64,000 nucleotides of DNA from Bosea vestrisii (GCF_030144325.1 NZ_CP126308.1:1-64000); one strand, 5' to 3'. Shown: positions 8,057 to 17,492, counted from the first letter of the stretch. Notes: a model not told the origin generated them from the sequence alone. A program made the numbers and translations.

Positions 8057-9742
8057 ATGAACGTAGAAGAGTGCGATGTTCTGGTGATCGGCTCCGGTGC
8101 CGGCGGCCTGTCTGCCGCTGTCACGGCTGCCTGGCATGGTCTCAAGGTCATTGTGGCCGAGAAGGAGCCGGTCTTCGGCGGCACCACCGCATGGTCGGGC
8201 GGGTGGATGTGGGCGCCGCTCAATCCGCTGGCCAAACGCGCCGGTATCGTCGAGGACATCGACGCACCGAGAACCTATCTCCGGAATGTCCTCGGCAATA
8301 ATTTCGACGAGGCGCGCGTCGAGGCCTTCCTCACCGCCGTGCCGGAGATGGTCTCCTTCTTCGAAGAGAAGACCGCCCTGCAATTCGAAGCCGGCAACAG
8401 GATTTGCGACACCTACGGCACCGTTCCGGGTGCCGGCACGGGCGGGCGCTCGATCATCGCCGCTCCCTATGACGGCCGTGGCCTGGGGGATCTTATCAAG
8501 CGCCTCCGCCATCCAATGCGGGAGACGACCTTCCTGGGCATGACCATCCAGGCAGGTCCGGACCTCACCGCCTTCATGAACGTGACGCGATCACCGAAAG
8601 CTCTGACTCACGTTGCCCTGCGCTTCGGCCGGCACGTCGTCGACCTCGCCGTCCACCGCAGGGGCATGCAGCTCCGCAACGGCCTGGCGCTCGTCGGCCG
8701 GCTGCTCCGGTCCGCCGCCGATCTCGGTGTGGATCTGCGTGAAGCGTCCACCGCGGCCAGGCTGTTGGTTAAGGGCGGCGCCGTATGCGGTGCGATACTG
8801 GCCACACCCCAAGGCGAGATTGAAGTCAGAACCAGATGTGGTGTTGTCCTCGCTGCCGGGGGCTTTCCGCATGATCCTGCGCGCCGCCAGTCTCTCTTTC
8901 CCGCCGACGATCAACATTGGACACTGGCCGTCCCCTCCGCGACCGGAGACGGCTTGCGTCTCGGCGAGTCGGCTGGCGGCACCGTCGACACCATGGTCGC
9001 TGCGCCAGGTGCCTGGTGCCCGGTCTCGCTCGTCCCGTTTCCTGACGGGAAGAGCGGCCGCTTTCCGCACATCATCGAACGTGGCAAGCCGGGCATCATC
9101 GGGGTCCTCGGCAATGGCAGACGCTTCTGTAACGAGGGCGATGGCTACCACGATTATGTCGCCGCTATGCTCGCCGCCGTGCCGGATGGAGAAGAGGTCG
9201 CGTCCTGGCTGGTCTGCACGCGCGCTTTTCAGCGCCGGTACGGACTGGGCATCGCCCGACCGACTCCGCTGCCCGTCGAGCCCTACATTAAGTCTGGCTA
9301 CATCAAGGTCGGTGCGACGATCGCCGAGCTCGCAAAAGCCTGCGGCATCGATCCCACGGGTCTCGAAAAAACCCTCACAGAATACAACAAGCATGCGCGA
9401 GAGGGAGCTGACCCTGAGTTCGGCCGAGGCTCTACGCCATACAACCGACTTCAGGGCGATGCCGCCAACAAGCCGAACCCTTGCGTCGCTCCAATCGATC
9501 AAGGGCCGTTCTATGCGGTCAAGGTCCTGCCCGGTAGTTTCGGTACATTCGCGGGGCTCAAGACGGATGGCAGCGCGCGGGTGCTCAGTGCATCCGATGA
9601 GCCCATTCCAGGCCTCTACGCGGCCGGCACCGACATGGCGAGTGTGATGGGCGGTCACTATCCGGCCGGAGGCATCAATCTCGGCCCCGCCATGACGTTC
9701 GGCTTCATCGCCGGGCGGCATTTGGCCAGTCATCCAAATTAG
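8057..9742 (+). CDS. FAD-dependent dehydrogenase (KstD / fumarate-reductase flavoprotein superfamily)
   Basis: A 561-residue flavoprotein. It has an N-terminal dinucleotide fold (DVLVIGSGAGGLSAAVTA, then E in VIVAEKEPVFGGTTAWSGG) and a C-terminal FAD-closing motif (GLYAAGTDMASVMGGHYPAGGINLGPAMTFGF). This layout matches 3-ketosteroid 1-dehydrogenase and fumarate-reductase-like proteins, which add or remove hydrogen next to a carbonyl. It starts four bases after the TIM-barrel gene and is the last gene of the operon. With an SDR and an isomerase nearby it probably introduces a double bond into an oxidised, possibly cyclic, substrate. A steroid substrate is not implied. Confidence 0.82.
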   Translation: MNVEECDVLVIGSGAGGLSAAVTAAWHGLKVIVAEKEPVFGGTTAWSGGWMWAPLNPLAKRAGIVEDIDAPRTYLRNVLGNNFDEARVEAFLTAVPEMVSFFEEKTALQFEAGNRICDTYGTVPGAGTGGRSIIAAPYDGRGLGDLIKRLRHPMRETTFLGMTIQAGPDLTAFMNVTRSPKALTHVALRFGRHVVDLAVHRRGMQLRNGLALVGRLLRSAADLGVDLREASTAARLLVKGGAVCGAILATPQGEIEVRTRCGVVLAAGGFPHDPARRQSLFPADDQHWTLAVPSATGDGLRLGESAGGTVDTMVAAPGAWCPVSLVPFPDGKSGRFPHIIERGKPGIIGVLGNGRRFCNEGDGYHDYVAAMLAAVPDGEEVASWLVCTRAFQRRYGLGIARPTPLPVEPYIKSGYIKVGATIAELAKACGIDPTGLEKTLTEYNKHAREGADPEFGRGSTPYNRLQGDAANKPNPCVAPIDQGPFYAVKVLPGSFGTFAGLKTDGSARVLSASDEPIPGLYAAGTDMASVMGGHYPAGGINLGPAMTFGFIAGRHLASHPN

Positions 9743-9808
9743 GAGGCGCTTTCAATGCCTAGCCAATCAACATCCTGAACGGTCCCGGCGCCACAAGGTC
9801 GATGGATG

Positions 9809-11278
9809 TCAGTTCCGGTGGTCGACCCGTAAACGTTCCTCTAGGCGCTTGGAATAGGTTGAGATGAGGAAGCAGAGCGCGAAATACATCATCCCCGCAT
9901 ATGCGAACCCAGTGTAGAGCGTCGATGGCGCGGTCCAGTTCGGATCAGCGAATGCAGCCCGCAGCCCGCCCAGCAGATCGAAGATCGCCACGATGGAGAC
10001 GAGGGTCGTGTCCTTCAGCAGGCCGATGAAGGAATTGACGATACCCGGGATGACCAGCCGCAGCGCTTGCGGCAACACGATGAGGCCGGTGGACTGACCA
10101 TAGTTGAGACCAAGCGCCGCCGCCGCCTCGTGCTGGCCAGTCCCGATCGCCTGAAGGCCTCCCCGCACCGTTTCGGCCATGTAGGCTCCGGAAAACAGGG
10201 ATATTCCCACCAAAACCCGCACCATCGCATCGGGCGAATGCTCCAGGAACAGCGGCAGCATGTATGTGGCGAAGAACAGGACGGTGATCAGAGGCACCCC
10301 GCGCACAACCTCGATGAAAGCGATGGCGGTAACGCGCAGGACGGCCGCATTCGAGCGACGAGCCAAAGCGAGAACGATGCCGGTCGGCAGGGAGGCCACG
10401 ATGCCGGTCGTGGCCACGACCAGTGTGACGAACAATCCGCCCCATTGGGAAGTGGGCACGATCCTCAGCGAGGGCTGCTCGAAAAATCCGGAACTGGCCG
10501 CTGCCGCGAACAGCCACGCAATGGCCGCAGCCAGCATGCCGTAGGCGGCCCACCTCATCCGGGGAGCCCGCTTGTGCTGAAGCGCTTCGAGCATCGCGGC
10601 CCCGGATCCGAGTAAAAGGGCCAATTCCATTGCGGGCACGAGCCGCGGCATTCCCAGCGTTCTGGACAGTGCGAAGCCGAGTACGAGCGCGATCGCGATC
10701 GTGCCGTATCGCAGAGGCTGCAAGTCCGCCTGTTCGTTCAGACGCATCAGATGGAGGGCAAGAGCGATCGCAGAACCCGTGGCGAACATCCACGAGGCAA
10801 CGTTCAGCCATGGCGTTATGATCGAGCCGCCATAGAGGAATATGAACGCGAAAATCGGTAAAACACCAAAGAACGCGATGGCGTTTTGCAGCTTGTATGG
10901 TGCCCGCGGCATCGACAAGGGTATCAGAAGCACCAACGCGACGAGGAAGACGATGTTGACGCGCCAACGTTCGTCCGCCGGATAGAATCCGTAGGTCAAT
11001 TGCCCGAGCTTGGCCCAGATGAAGGGCCAACATGCCCCGACCTCGTAGGGGAGATTGCTACACGCCGCCCGGTCGTTGCCTTGCCAGACCGCTCTAATCA
11101 CCGCGAAGTCGATGAACGAGCTGATCAGCAGATAGGCGACATATGTACCGGCCACCGTCGCGATGGCCTGCATCGGGCTGGAAAAGACCTCTCGCCTGAG
11201 CCAGTGCAATGGCCCGACATCCATGTTTGGAGCCGGCATCGAAGGCAGGGGTTCACCCCGCACGAACGTGATCGTCAT
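9809..11278 (-). CDS. aapM: General L-amino acid ABC transporter permease AapM-type
   Basis: A 489-residue permease. It has a long N-terminal insert with several membrane segments and then a His/Glu/Gln-type permease domain. The EAA loop is EAAAALGLNYGQSTGLIVLPQALRLVIPG, and the C-terminus TYSKRLEERL is typical. Length and the extended periplasmic region (NDRAACSNLPYEVGACWPF) are those of AapM/BztC. It lies 6 bases after aapQ in a run of minus-strand genes that begins with the MOSC gene at 16520. The usual downstream partner aapP is absent here and is found at 17493 on the other strand. Confidence 0.9.
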   Translation of the reverse strand: MTITFVRGEPLPSMPAPNMDVGPLHWLRREVFSSPMQAIATVAGTYVAYLLISSFIDFAVIRAVWQGNDRAACSNLPYEVGACWPFIWAKLGQLTYGFYPADERWRVNIVFLVALVLLIPLSMPRAPYKLQNAIAFFGVLPIFAFIFLYGGSIITPWLNVASWMFATGSAIALALHLMRLNEQADLQPLRYGTIAIALVLGFALSRTLGMPRLVPAMELALLLGSGAAMLEALQHKRAPRMRWAAYGMLAAAIAWLFAAAASSGFFEQPSLRIVPTSQWGGLFVTLVVATTGIVASLPTGIVLALARRSNAAVLRVTAIAFIEVVRGVPLITVLFFATYMLPLFLEHSPDAMVRVLVGISLFSGAYMAETVRGGLQAIGTGQHEAAAALGLNYGQSTGLIVLPQALRLVIPGIVNSFIGLLKDTTLVSIVAIFDLLGGLRAAFADPNWTAPSTLYTGFAYAGMMYFALCFLISTYSKRLEERLRVDHRN

Positions 11279-11284
11279 GGCAGC

Positions 11285-12481
11285 CTACCTCGAGACCAGC
11301 GCGATCCGCGCGTTGTACCAGTTCATGAACAGAGAGGTCGCGATCGAAATCGTGAGGTATGTGGCCATCCACATCGCGATGACCTCGATCGCCTGGCCGG
11401 TATTGTTGAGAATGGTCCCGCCCACCGAGACCAATTCCGGGTATCCGATACTCACGCCCAAAGACGAGTTCTTGACGATGTTCAAGTACATGCTCGTCAT
11501 CATCGGAATGATGATGCGCATGGCCTGGGGTATCGTGACCAACCGCAGGATCGAGCCCGCGCGCAGTCCAAGGGACCGCCCGGCCTCCGTCTGGCCCTTG
11601 CCGACACCCTGGATGCCGGCCCGCACGATCTCGCCGATGTTCGCGGCGCTGTAGAGTGTCAGGGCGATCGCGAAGGCCGCGAACTCGGGCATCATCGTGA
11701 CGCCGCCCGACAAGTTGAAACGGCCTTGTTGCGGAGGTTCGAGTTGCAGGGGTGCGCCGGCCAGAACGTAGATGGCGCCCAGCAATGCGACCGCGACGGC
11801 CGAGAGCCCCAGCGATACGCTCCTCGACATGCCGAACCCGGTGCGTTGGCGCCTGATCTTCGACCATCGCACGATCAGGACGCCGACTCCGAGGACGGCC
11901 AGTGCCGCCAGCCCCAGTGTCGCGGCGCCAGGCTGGATCACCGGCTGTGGAACCGTGAGCCCCCTTTGGCTGAGGAAGACGGAACCGAGAATGTTCAGAG
12001 CCGACCGCGGTGGCGGCATCGCCGACAGGATCGCCAGGTACCAGAACAGAATCTGGAACAGCAGCGGCAGATTTCTGACCAGTTCCACATACCATCTCGC
12101 AAGCTGCGAGATGATGAAATTAGGGGCCAGCCGAGCTATGCCCACCGCGAAGCCCAGCACCGTCGACAGCAGTATCGCGACGACGGAGACCAGCATCGTG
12201 TTGACCAGCCCGACGATGTACGCCCGCCCATAGGTCATCGTCTCGGACCAGGGGATCAGCGCCTGCGAGATCCCGAAACCGGCCGTTTGGTCCAAGAACC
12301 CGAAGCCACTTGAAATTCGTTGGTTGGCCAAGTTCCCCGCGGCGTTCTTGACCGCGCTGTAAGCGGCGAACGACAGCACGACGATCAAAAGGGCCTGCAG
12401 GACGAAACGGCGTACTTTCGGGTCGTTGACCAGAGCGGTACGGCTTGTCTCGCGCCGGCGTCCGGGTGTGTCACGGGTCAT
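11285..12481 (-). CDS. aapQ: General L-amino acid ABC transporter permease AapQ-type
   Basis: A 398-residue inner-membrane permease. It has about eight hydrophobic segments, the conserved N-terminal part with NQRISSGFGFLDQTAGFGIS, and the EAA loop EAGRSLGLRAGSILRLVTIPQAMRIIIPMMTS. It pairs with AapM to form the channel of a broad or specialised amino-acid importer. It follows aapJ after about 100 bases and precedes aapM by six. The arrangement aapJ-aapQ-aapM is canonical. Confidence 0.9.
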   Translation of the reverse strand: MTRDTPGRRRETSRTALVNDPKVRRFVLQALLIVVLSFAAYSAVKNAAGNLANQRISSGFGFLDQTAGFGISQALIPWSETMTYGRAYIVGLVNTMLVSVVAILLSTVLGFAVGIARLAPNFIISQLARWYVELVRNLPLLFQILFWYLAILSAMPPPRSALNILGSVFLSQRGLTVPQPVIQPGAATLGLAALAVLGVGVLIVRWSKIRRQRTGFGMSRSVSLGLSAVAVALLGAIYVLAGAPLQLEPPQQGRFNLSGGVTMMPEFAAFAIALTLYSAANIGEIVRAGIQGVGKGQTEAGRSLGLRAGSILRLVTIPQAMRIIIPMMTSMYLNIVKNSSLGVSIGYPELVSVGGTILNNTGQAIEVIAMWMATYLTISIATSLFMNWYNARIALVSR

Positions 12482-12582
12482 GAATCTCGACTTTGATGGG
12501 GAAAAACGGGTCGGCAGGACGTCGCCTTGCCGACACGCTTTCGAGGCCGCAGAATGCCTTTAGGCGCTCGGGGCGAGACCGA

Positions 12583-13608
12583 TCATCTCACCGGGGGCGC
12601 GTATTGCAGGCCGCCCTTGGTCCATAGGGCGTTCGTGGTCCGCTCGATCTTGATGACCGACCCCTGCCCAACGTTCCTATCGTAGACCTCCCCGTAGTTG
12701 CCGACGTGTCGGACGATGCGGTCGGCCCAGTCCTTGGAGAGCCCCAGACCTTCGCCAAGATTCCCCTCCAGCCCCAGGAGCCGGCGAATTTCCGGGTTGG
12801 TGGACGAGCGCATCTCCACAACGTTGGCTTTCGTAACCCCGAGTTCCTCGGCGTTGATCATTGCGTAGTGGGTCCACTTCACGATGTTCAGCCATTGGTC
12901 GTCGCCTTGACGAACCGCCGGGCCCAGCGGTTCTTTCGAGATCAATTCGGGCAACACGATGTGGTCGTCCGGCTTCTGAAGCTGCGCCCGACGCGAGTAA
13001 TTGGCGGACGAGTCTGCAATGAGGACGTCGCATCGACCGGTCTCGTAAGCCTTTGCGGTCTCGTCAGCGGTGACGAACACGACGGGCTCGAACTTCAGCT
13101 GGTTGGCGCGGAAGAAATCCGCGACGTTGAGCTCCATCGTCGTCCCCGCTGTCACGCAGATCGACGCACCGCCGAGGTCCCTGGCGTTCTTCACGTTCAA
13201 TGACTTCTTGGTCATGAAACTGTTGCCGTCATAGAAATTGACGACTGCGAAGTTCATTCCCAGGGAAGCCTCGCGCTGCATGGTCCACGTCGTGTTGCGG
13301 GCCAGGAGGTCCACAGCGCTAGACTGCAAGGCGGTGAAACGATCCTTTGCCGAAAGGGGCGAGTACTGGACCTTGTTCGGATCGTCGAAGACGGCCGCAG
13401 CCAGTCCGCGGCAGAGATCCACGTCCATTCCCGACCATTTACCCGTGCTGTCGGGAATGGAGAAGCCGGCAATGCCCTGCGACACGCCGCAAATGATCGC
13501 TCCTCGAGCCTTGATCTTGTCCATGGTGGGACCGGCTGTGGCGGCACCAGCGGCAAACATACCCAAAACCAAGGAAGAGGCTGCCCAAATCCTGTGATGA
13601 TACTTCAT
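12583..13608 (-). CDS. aapJ: Amino acid ABC transporter periplasmic binding protein AapJ-type
   Basis: A 341-residue binding protein. Its Sec signal peptide ends near AGAATAG, and the mature part starts TMDKIKARGAIICGVSQGIAGFS, followed by DSTGKWSGMDVDLCRGLAAAVF, the signature of AapJ/BztA proteins. The ATG at 13608 is chosen because GGAGGAGA lies just upstream; the longer frame from 13656 would place a charged tail before the signal peptide. It lies 200 bases after the PLP-enzyme gene, on the same strand. The operon context suggests that its ligand is the amino acid handled by the three enzymes upstream rather than a broad mixture. Confidence 0.9.
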   Translation of the reverse strand: MKYHHRIWAASSLVLGMFAAGAATAGPTMDKIKARGAIICGVSQGIAGFSIPDSTGKWSGMDVDLCRGLAAAVFDDPNKVQYSPLSAKDRFTALQSSAVDLLARNTTWTMQREASLGMNFAVVNFYDGNSFMTKKSLNVKNARDLGGASICVTAGTTMELNVADFFRANQLKFEPVVFVTADETAKAYETGRCDVLIADSSANYSRRAQLQKPDDHIVLPELISKEPLGPAVRQGDDQWLNIVKWTHYAMINAEELGVTKANVVEMRSSTNPEIRRLLGLEGNLGEGLGLSKDWADRIVRHVGNYGEVYDRNVGQGSVIKIERTTNALWTKGGLQYAPPVR

Positions 13609-13811
13609 ATTGTCTCCTCCCTTTGGCAACAGTACAAGACGTTGCCAGATTGACACTTTGACGGCTCGCCGATCGAAAACAACTTCGAGTTTTTCCCTAA
13701 TTTTATTGCCCCTTCTTCGGGGATTACTCAGGTGACCTTTCCGGCCCTCTTAAATTGCAGCACGAAGTTGCCCGGTATGCGGGCGGGCGTTTCCGTCCGG
13801 GAGCCGCCGGC

Positions 13812-15026
13812 TCATGCACCTTCCAGGGCCTGAGCGAGATCGTCCCAGATGTCGGCCTCATCCTCGAGACCGACGGAAAAGCGGATAAGGTCTTCACCCA
13901 CCCCCTCGACGGGCTTGGCTTCCGGCCTCACCGTCTGGCGGGCGCGCAAGATGCTGGCCGGGTGCGTGACCAGGGTCTCGACGTCGCCGAGGCTGACGCC
14001 CCGGCTGGCAAGTTGCAGGCGGTCCAGTACCCTGCGGGCGCCGTCAAAGCCATTCTTGAGGCCAAAGGACAGCATGCCGGAGCCGCCGCTCATCTGCTTC
14101 CTGGCGATCTCGTAGCCCGGCGATCCCTCCAGGAACGGATACCGTACCCAAGCGACCGTGCGGTGGTCGGCCAATTTCTGGGCGATCGACAGCCCGGTAC
14201 GGCTGTGACGCTCCATGCGCAGCGGCAGCGTCTTCAAACCACGCATGATGAGACCCGCGGTCATCGGCGAAAGGGTCGCGCCCGTGAGGTACCGCAGACC
14301 ATGACTATGAAGGTGAGCGATCGTCTCGCGGTCGCCCAGCAGTACGCCTCCCAGCACGTCTCCGTGACCGTTGATGTATTTGGTCAGCGAATGCAGGACG
14401 ATATGGGCGCCGTGTTCTAGCGGCCGCTGCAGGGCAGGCGACGCGAAAGTGCTATCGACGACCACCTTCGCACCGACCTTCGCCGCTCGCGCAGCGATGG
14501 CTCCGATGTCGAGGATCTCGGAGGTGGGGTTAACGGGGGTCTCGAAATAGACCAGTTTCGTCTTGGTCGTCAGGGCTGCGTCCAGATTGACAGGGTCCGA
14601 CAAGTCGACGGGGATCACCTTGATACCGAAGCGGGGGATGCCATCCCGCGTTAGGGCGACGGTGTTCGAGTACAGGGTCCGATGGACGATGATCTCGTCT
14701 CCCTGCGAAAGTAGCCCGAGCATCAACGTTCCGGCCGCAGCCATACCAGTGGCGACGGCGAGCGCGGCTTCGGCGCCCTCAAGATTTGCCAGCCGGGCCT
14801 CGAGAATCTCGGTCGTGGGGTTGTGCTCGCGTGCGTAGAGCTTGCCGCCCAGGGAAGCCGCGGCGTCCATCTCCTCCATGCTTTCGAAACCGTAGGTGGA
14901 GGTGAAGAACACCGGAGGAGCAACCGCACCGCCGTACAGTGACGGATCGTAACCGAAATGGATTGCCCGGGTCGCGAAGCCGCCCACGCGTTCGTTGGAG
15001 CCGGCGGTGTATTTGGAATGCGACAT
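13812..15026 (-). CDS. PLP-dependent gamma-lyase / cystathionine gamma-synthase family enzyme
   Basis: A 404-residue trans-sulfuration-family (Cys/Met metabolism) PLP enzyme. The PLP lysine is in HSLTKYINGHGD, the phosphate-binding stretch is ATGMAAAGTLML, and VVVDSTFASPALQRPLEHGA gives the Asp that pairs with the pyridine nitrogen. Family members catalyse beta- or gamma-elimination or replacement on amino acids such as methionine, cystathionine, O-acylhomoserine or canavanine. Where methionine gamma-lyase has LYGCT this protein has LYSNT, so the substrate pocket differs and plain methionine lyase activity is doubtful. The ATG at 15026 fits family length and lies behind GGAG. It is the third gene of the MOSC-PDR-PLP-Aap operon, so it probably splits an imported gamma-substituted amino acid. 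Confidence 0.85.
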   Translation of the reverse strand: MSHSKYTAGSNERVGGFATRAIHFGYDPSLYGGAVAPPVFFTSTYGFESMEEMDAAASLGGKLYAREHNPTTEILEARLANLEGAEAALAVATGMAAAGTLMLGLLSQGDEIIVHRTLYSNTVALTRDGIPRFGIKVIPVDLSDPVNLDAALTTKTKLVYFETPVNPTSEILDIGAIAARAAKVGAKVVVDSTFASPALQRPLEHGAHIVLHSLTKYINGHGDVLGGVLLGDRETIAHLHSHGLRYLTGATLSPMTAGLIMRGLKTLPLRMERHSRTGLSIAQKLADHRTVAWVRYPFLEGSPGYEIARKQMSGGSGMLSFGLKNGFDGARRVLDRLQLASRGVSLGDVETLVTHPASILRARQTVRPEAKPVEGVGEDLIRFSVGLEDEADIWDDLAQALEGA

Positions 15027-15064
15027 GAAAAGCTCCAGCGAGGAAGGAGAGAAAAAGCGCCGGC

Positions 15065-16018
15065 TCAGAGATCCAAGACAATCCGCCCCTTGGCCCTCGA
15101 AACGCATGATATGAAGCGGCGTGTTTTGGCCTCGGGGCTAAGAACGGCGTCTCGGTGGATCGGTTCGCCGGTGACGAAACCGCATTCGCAGCTGCCGCAA
15201 ACGCCGTTCTCACAGGACGAGAAGAGAAGCACGCCGGCAGCGCGGAGCATGGTGAGCGCCGAGGTATCAGCGGGAACGTTGAGTTCCTGGCCGGTCGACC
15301 GCAACTGGATGGTGAACGCCTGGGGCACGAAGTTTGGATCTTCTTCGGGCTGGAAAGCCTCGAAATGGACCGTGTCGGGCTTCCAGTGTGTCGAGGACGC
15401 CCTTGCCCAAGCCATGAAGCCGGGGGGCCCGCAATAATAAAGGTGCGTCCCGTCCTTCTGCTCCTTCAGCAATTCGGCGAGGTCGACCACGGTGGCGGGA
15501 TCGTCGTCGAAATGCAGGACGAGATGATCGGCAGGTAGCTCGGTCTCTAGGTCGGCCAGCATCGGAGCCATCATGCGGCTGCGTGCGAAGAAATGGAGAA
15601 CGAAAGCCTTCCCCTGTGCCTTCAGCGCGCGCGCCATCGCGATCATCGGCGTTATCCCGATGCCGCCGCCCAGCAGAAGATGCGCCTGGGCCTCGTTGTG
15701 GAGCCTGAAGTGGTTGCGCGGCGCCGAGACCGCCAACTCGTCGCCGACCTTGAGGTTGGCATGGAGCCAGGCGGAGCCGCCCCGGCCAGCCTCTTCGCGC
15801 TTCACACCAATCAGATATCGCGACAGGTCCGCTGGGTCGCCCATCAGCGAGTACTGGCGCACCTTCCCGCCCGGCATGTGAATGTCGACATGCGAACCCG
15901 CCTCGAATGGAGGCAGTTGCGGACGTCGTGGGTGGCGGAACTCCACGACGCTCACGTCCCCGGCTTCGGAGCGCAGGCTCGCAACCTTCATCTTCATAAT
16001 GAGACGCGGGGAAGCCAT
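15065..16018 (-). CDS. PDR/VanB-type flavin and 2Fe-2S oxidoreductase (electron-transfer reductase)
   Basis: A 317-residue phthalate-dioxygenase-reductase-like protein. Domains in order are an FMN-binding barrel (RQYSLMGDP near residue 55), an NAD(P)-binding domain (LLLGGGIGITPMIAMARAL) and a C-terminal plant-type ferredoxin (SSCENGVCGSCECG plus a later Cys in RFISCVSRAKG). It carries electrons from NAD(P)H to a partner enzyme. No Rieske oxygenase or P450 is nearby. The gene directly upstream, five bases away, encodes a MOSC-domain protein, so the partner may be that molybdenum-type protein. The ATG at 16018 starts with MASPRL and a methionine-rich MKMKV. Confidence 0.88.
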   Translation of the reverse strand: MASPRLIMKMKVASLRSEAGDVSVVEFRHPRRPQLPPFEAGSHVDIHMPGGKVRQYSLMGDPADLSRYLIGVKREEAGRGGSAWLHANLKVGDELAVSAPRNHFRLHNEAQAHLLLGGGIGITPMIAMARALKAQGKAFVLHFFARSRMMAPMLADLETELPADHLVLHFDDDPATVVDLAELLKEQKDGTHLYYCGPPGFMAWARASSTHWKPDTVHFEAFQPEEDPNFVPQAFTIQLRSTGQELNVPADTSALTMLRAAGVLLFSSCENGVCGSCECGFVTGEPIHRDAVLSPEAKTRRFISCVSRAKGRIVLDL

Positions 16019-16022
16019 CGTC

Positions 16023-16520
16023 CTAGCTCTCCATCGGAACGATGCGGTCGCCTGGACGAATGATGCCGCCGACCTCGATCGCGCAGTTCAGCCCGGAGCG
16101 GTTGAGCAGCCCATCGAACAACCGCGGCATGCCGAGCAGCTCCTCGATGTATTTGCAGGGGAAGTTCAGCCTCGCTCCCCGAAGTACGGTCTCCCCAATC
16201 CTGAAACGCTGCCCAACGAGGTGGTTCAGCGGAACCCCCCTCGTCGTCAGGTTTCGGCGATGATCTCCTGGGGCGAGATCCAACTTGATGCCAGGCATCT
16301 TGGGCTCCCCGGCCGCGAGCTGTTCCAGGACCTCGGTCTCGATCAGCGTCACGTCGCGCACGTCGGGCTTCGGGGAATAAGTACCGGTCCCGAGAAAGTA
16401 ACGGTCCCCTTCGATGCCCTTTCCGGCGATCAATCGCGCCTCGGCAAGCTCCTCCATCTCATAGGAGGCGGCTGGTGCTATGTGGATATGCAAGAGTTCC
16501 CCGGACCAGCTCTGCGCCAT
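16023..16520 (-). CDS. MOSC domain-containing protein
   Basis: A 165-residue stand-alone MOSC protein. Visible motifs are AGKGIEGDRYFLGTGTYS, the basic stretch GDHRRNLTTRGVPLN and a conserved Cys in LNFPCKYIEELLG (residue 122) that in this family ligates molybdenum cofactor. MOSC proteins such as mARC, YcbX and YiiM reduce N-hydroxylated compounds and need an electron-transfer partner; a PDR-type reductase follows directly. The ATG at 16520 is taken as the start (a longer start at 16541 is possible). It is the first gene of the six-gene minus-strand operon and is divergent from an XRE-cupin regulator. Confidence 0.85.
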   Translation of the reverse strand: MAQSWSGELLHIHIAPAASYEMEELAEARLIAGKGIEGDRYFLGTGTYSPKPDVRDVTLIETEVLEQLAAGEPKMPGIKLDLAPGDHRRNLTTRGVPLNHLVGQRFRIGETVLRGARLNFPCKYIEELLGMPRLFDGLLNRSGLNCAIEVGGIIRPGDRIVPMES

Positions 16521-16533
16521 GGTTCTTGCCTTG

Positions 16534-16562
16534 ATATGCACATATTGGACAACTTGTTGCCC
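16534..16562. promoter_or_regulatory. Palindromes in the MOSC / XRE-cupin divergent control region
   Basis: Two short symmetric elements lie between the divergent genes: ATATG-CA-CATAT at 16534-16545 and GGACAAC-TT-GTTGCCC at 16547-16562 (perfect CAAC/GTTG core, one mismatch in the 7-base arms). Either could be the operator of the XRE-cupin protein encoded next door. Clear -35/-10 boxes were not assigned. Confidence 0.4.
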
Positions 16563-16652
16563 AGATCGCTAACAGACTTTTTGAGCCGCTGCAAGATGAG
16601 CGTCGACGAGCCCGATTGATGCGGGCCTAGCCACGAGCGAGAGGGCGACATA

Positions 16653-17282
16653 GTGATAGGCCGCGCCGACGCAGTGGAATTGGAGTCGAAATTGCCGAGG
16701 GTTAAATCGATCAGGGACGTCGGGCCTTTGAGCAACAACGATGCGGCACGCTCATTTGGCCTTCACATGGCCGCGATGCGACGCTCGCGCAAAATGACGC
16801 TTGATCAGGTCGCGGGGATGACCGGCCTCAACAAGGGATACCTTTCGCGGGTCGAAAGAGGAGAAAAGACTCCTTCGATTGCGACGGCATTGAAGCTCTC
16901 CCAGGCGTTCGCCGTCTCGGTGTCGGCCCTCTTCGGCGAGGCAGTCGACGAAGCGATGATCCACATCGTCAGGTCCCATGAACGCCCCACCCCCGAGAAC
17001 CGGCAAGCCGAAGCATATTTCGAGCCTCTGAGCCAGGCAGCAGGCGGGATTGAGGCCTTCTTACTCTTTCCTGGCCGCGATTTCGGCTCCGACGGCAGGG
17101 TTGACCATGGTGGAACCGAAATCATCTTCGTGGTGTCGGGCCAGATCGAGATACAGTTTTCCGACCGCTCGGTGCTGCTTGGCACGGGCGATTTCCTCCA
17201 GTTTCCCGGCCATCTTGCGCATCAAGTTCGGGCTCCGGACGGTGGCGGCAGCGCTTTGATCGCGATCACCCGGGAGAAATAG
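16653..17282 (+). CDS. XRE-family regulator with C-terminal cupin sensor
   Basis: A 209-residue protein. An N-terminal XRE helix-turn-helix (about residues 33-90, with MTLDQVAGMTGLNKGYLSRVERG) is followed by a small cupin domain (about 130-205, with HGGTEIIFVVSGQIEIQF and GDFLQFPGHLAHQV). This architecture is common among regulators of amino-acid, polyamine and amine catabolism, where the cupin senses the substrate. It starts at GTG 16653 with GAGAGGG upstream, divergent from the MOSC operon and upstream of aapP. It probably controls both transcription units. Confidence 0.85.
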   Translation: MIGRADAVELESKLPRVKSIRDVGPLSNNDAARSFGLHMAAMRRSRKMTLDQVAGMTGLNKGYLSRVERGEKTPSIATALKLSQAFAVSVSALFGEAVDEAMIHIVRSHERPTPENRQAEAYFEPLSQAAGGIEAFLLFPGRDFGSDGRVDHGGTEIIFVVSGQIEIQFSDRSVLLGTGDFLQFPGHLAHQVRAPDGGGSALIAITREK

Positions 17283-17492
17283 GACATAAAAGTCCGCCCT
17301 TCGCGGTAAGCGTCCCTTCGGTCCCGTCATCGTTTTCCGAAATTGCAATCACGCCGCCTCCATGGACCTGCGGGCCCTGCGGTATCCAGCCCTGATGCGG
17401 TTGACTAAGCGACTGCCGAGTGATGTTCTGGGCAACGCGTTGCCTTTAAACGTGAGCTCGCTGGCCACGGAAAACCGATAGCGCTGGGGTGG

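Noticed and set aside
8591..9733. Long minus-strand open frame opposite the flavoprotein dehydrogenase
   Set aside because: It is antisense to a clear KstD-like gene with full motifs and has no family resemblance; long antisense frames are expected in GC-rich DNA.
10886..12313. 475-codon plus-strand frame opposite aapM/aapQ
   Set aside because: It has a low-complexity, Arg/Asp/His-rich composition typical of the antisense of membrane-protein genes; the Aap permeases on the other strand are certain.
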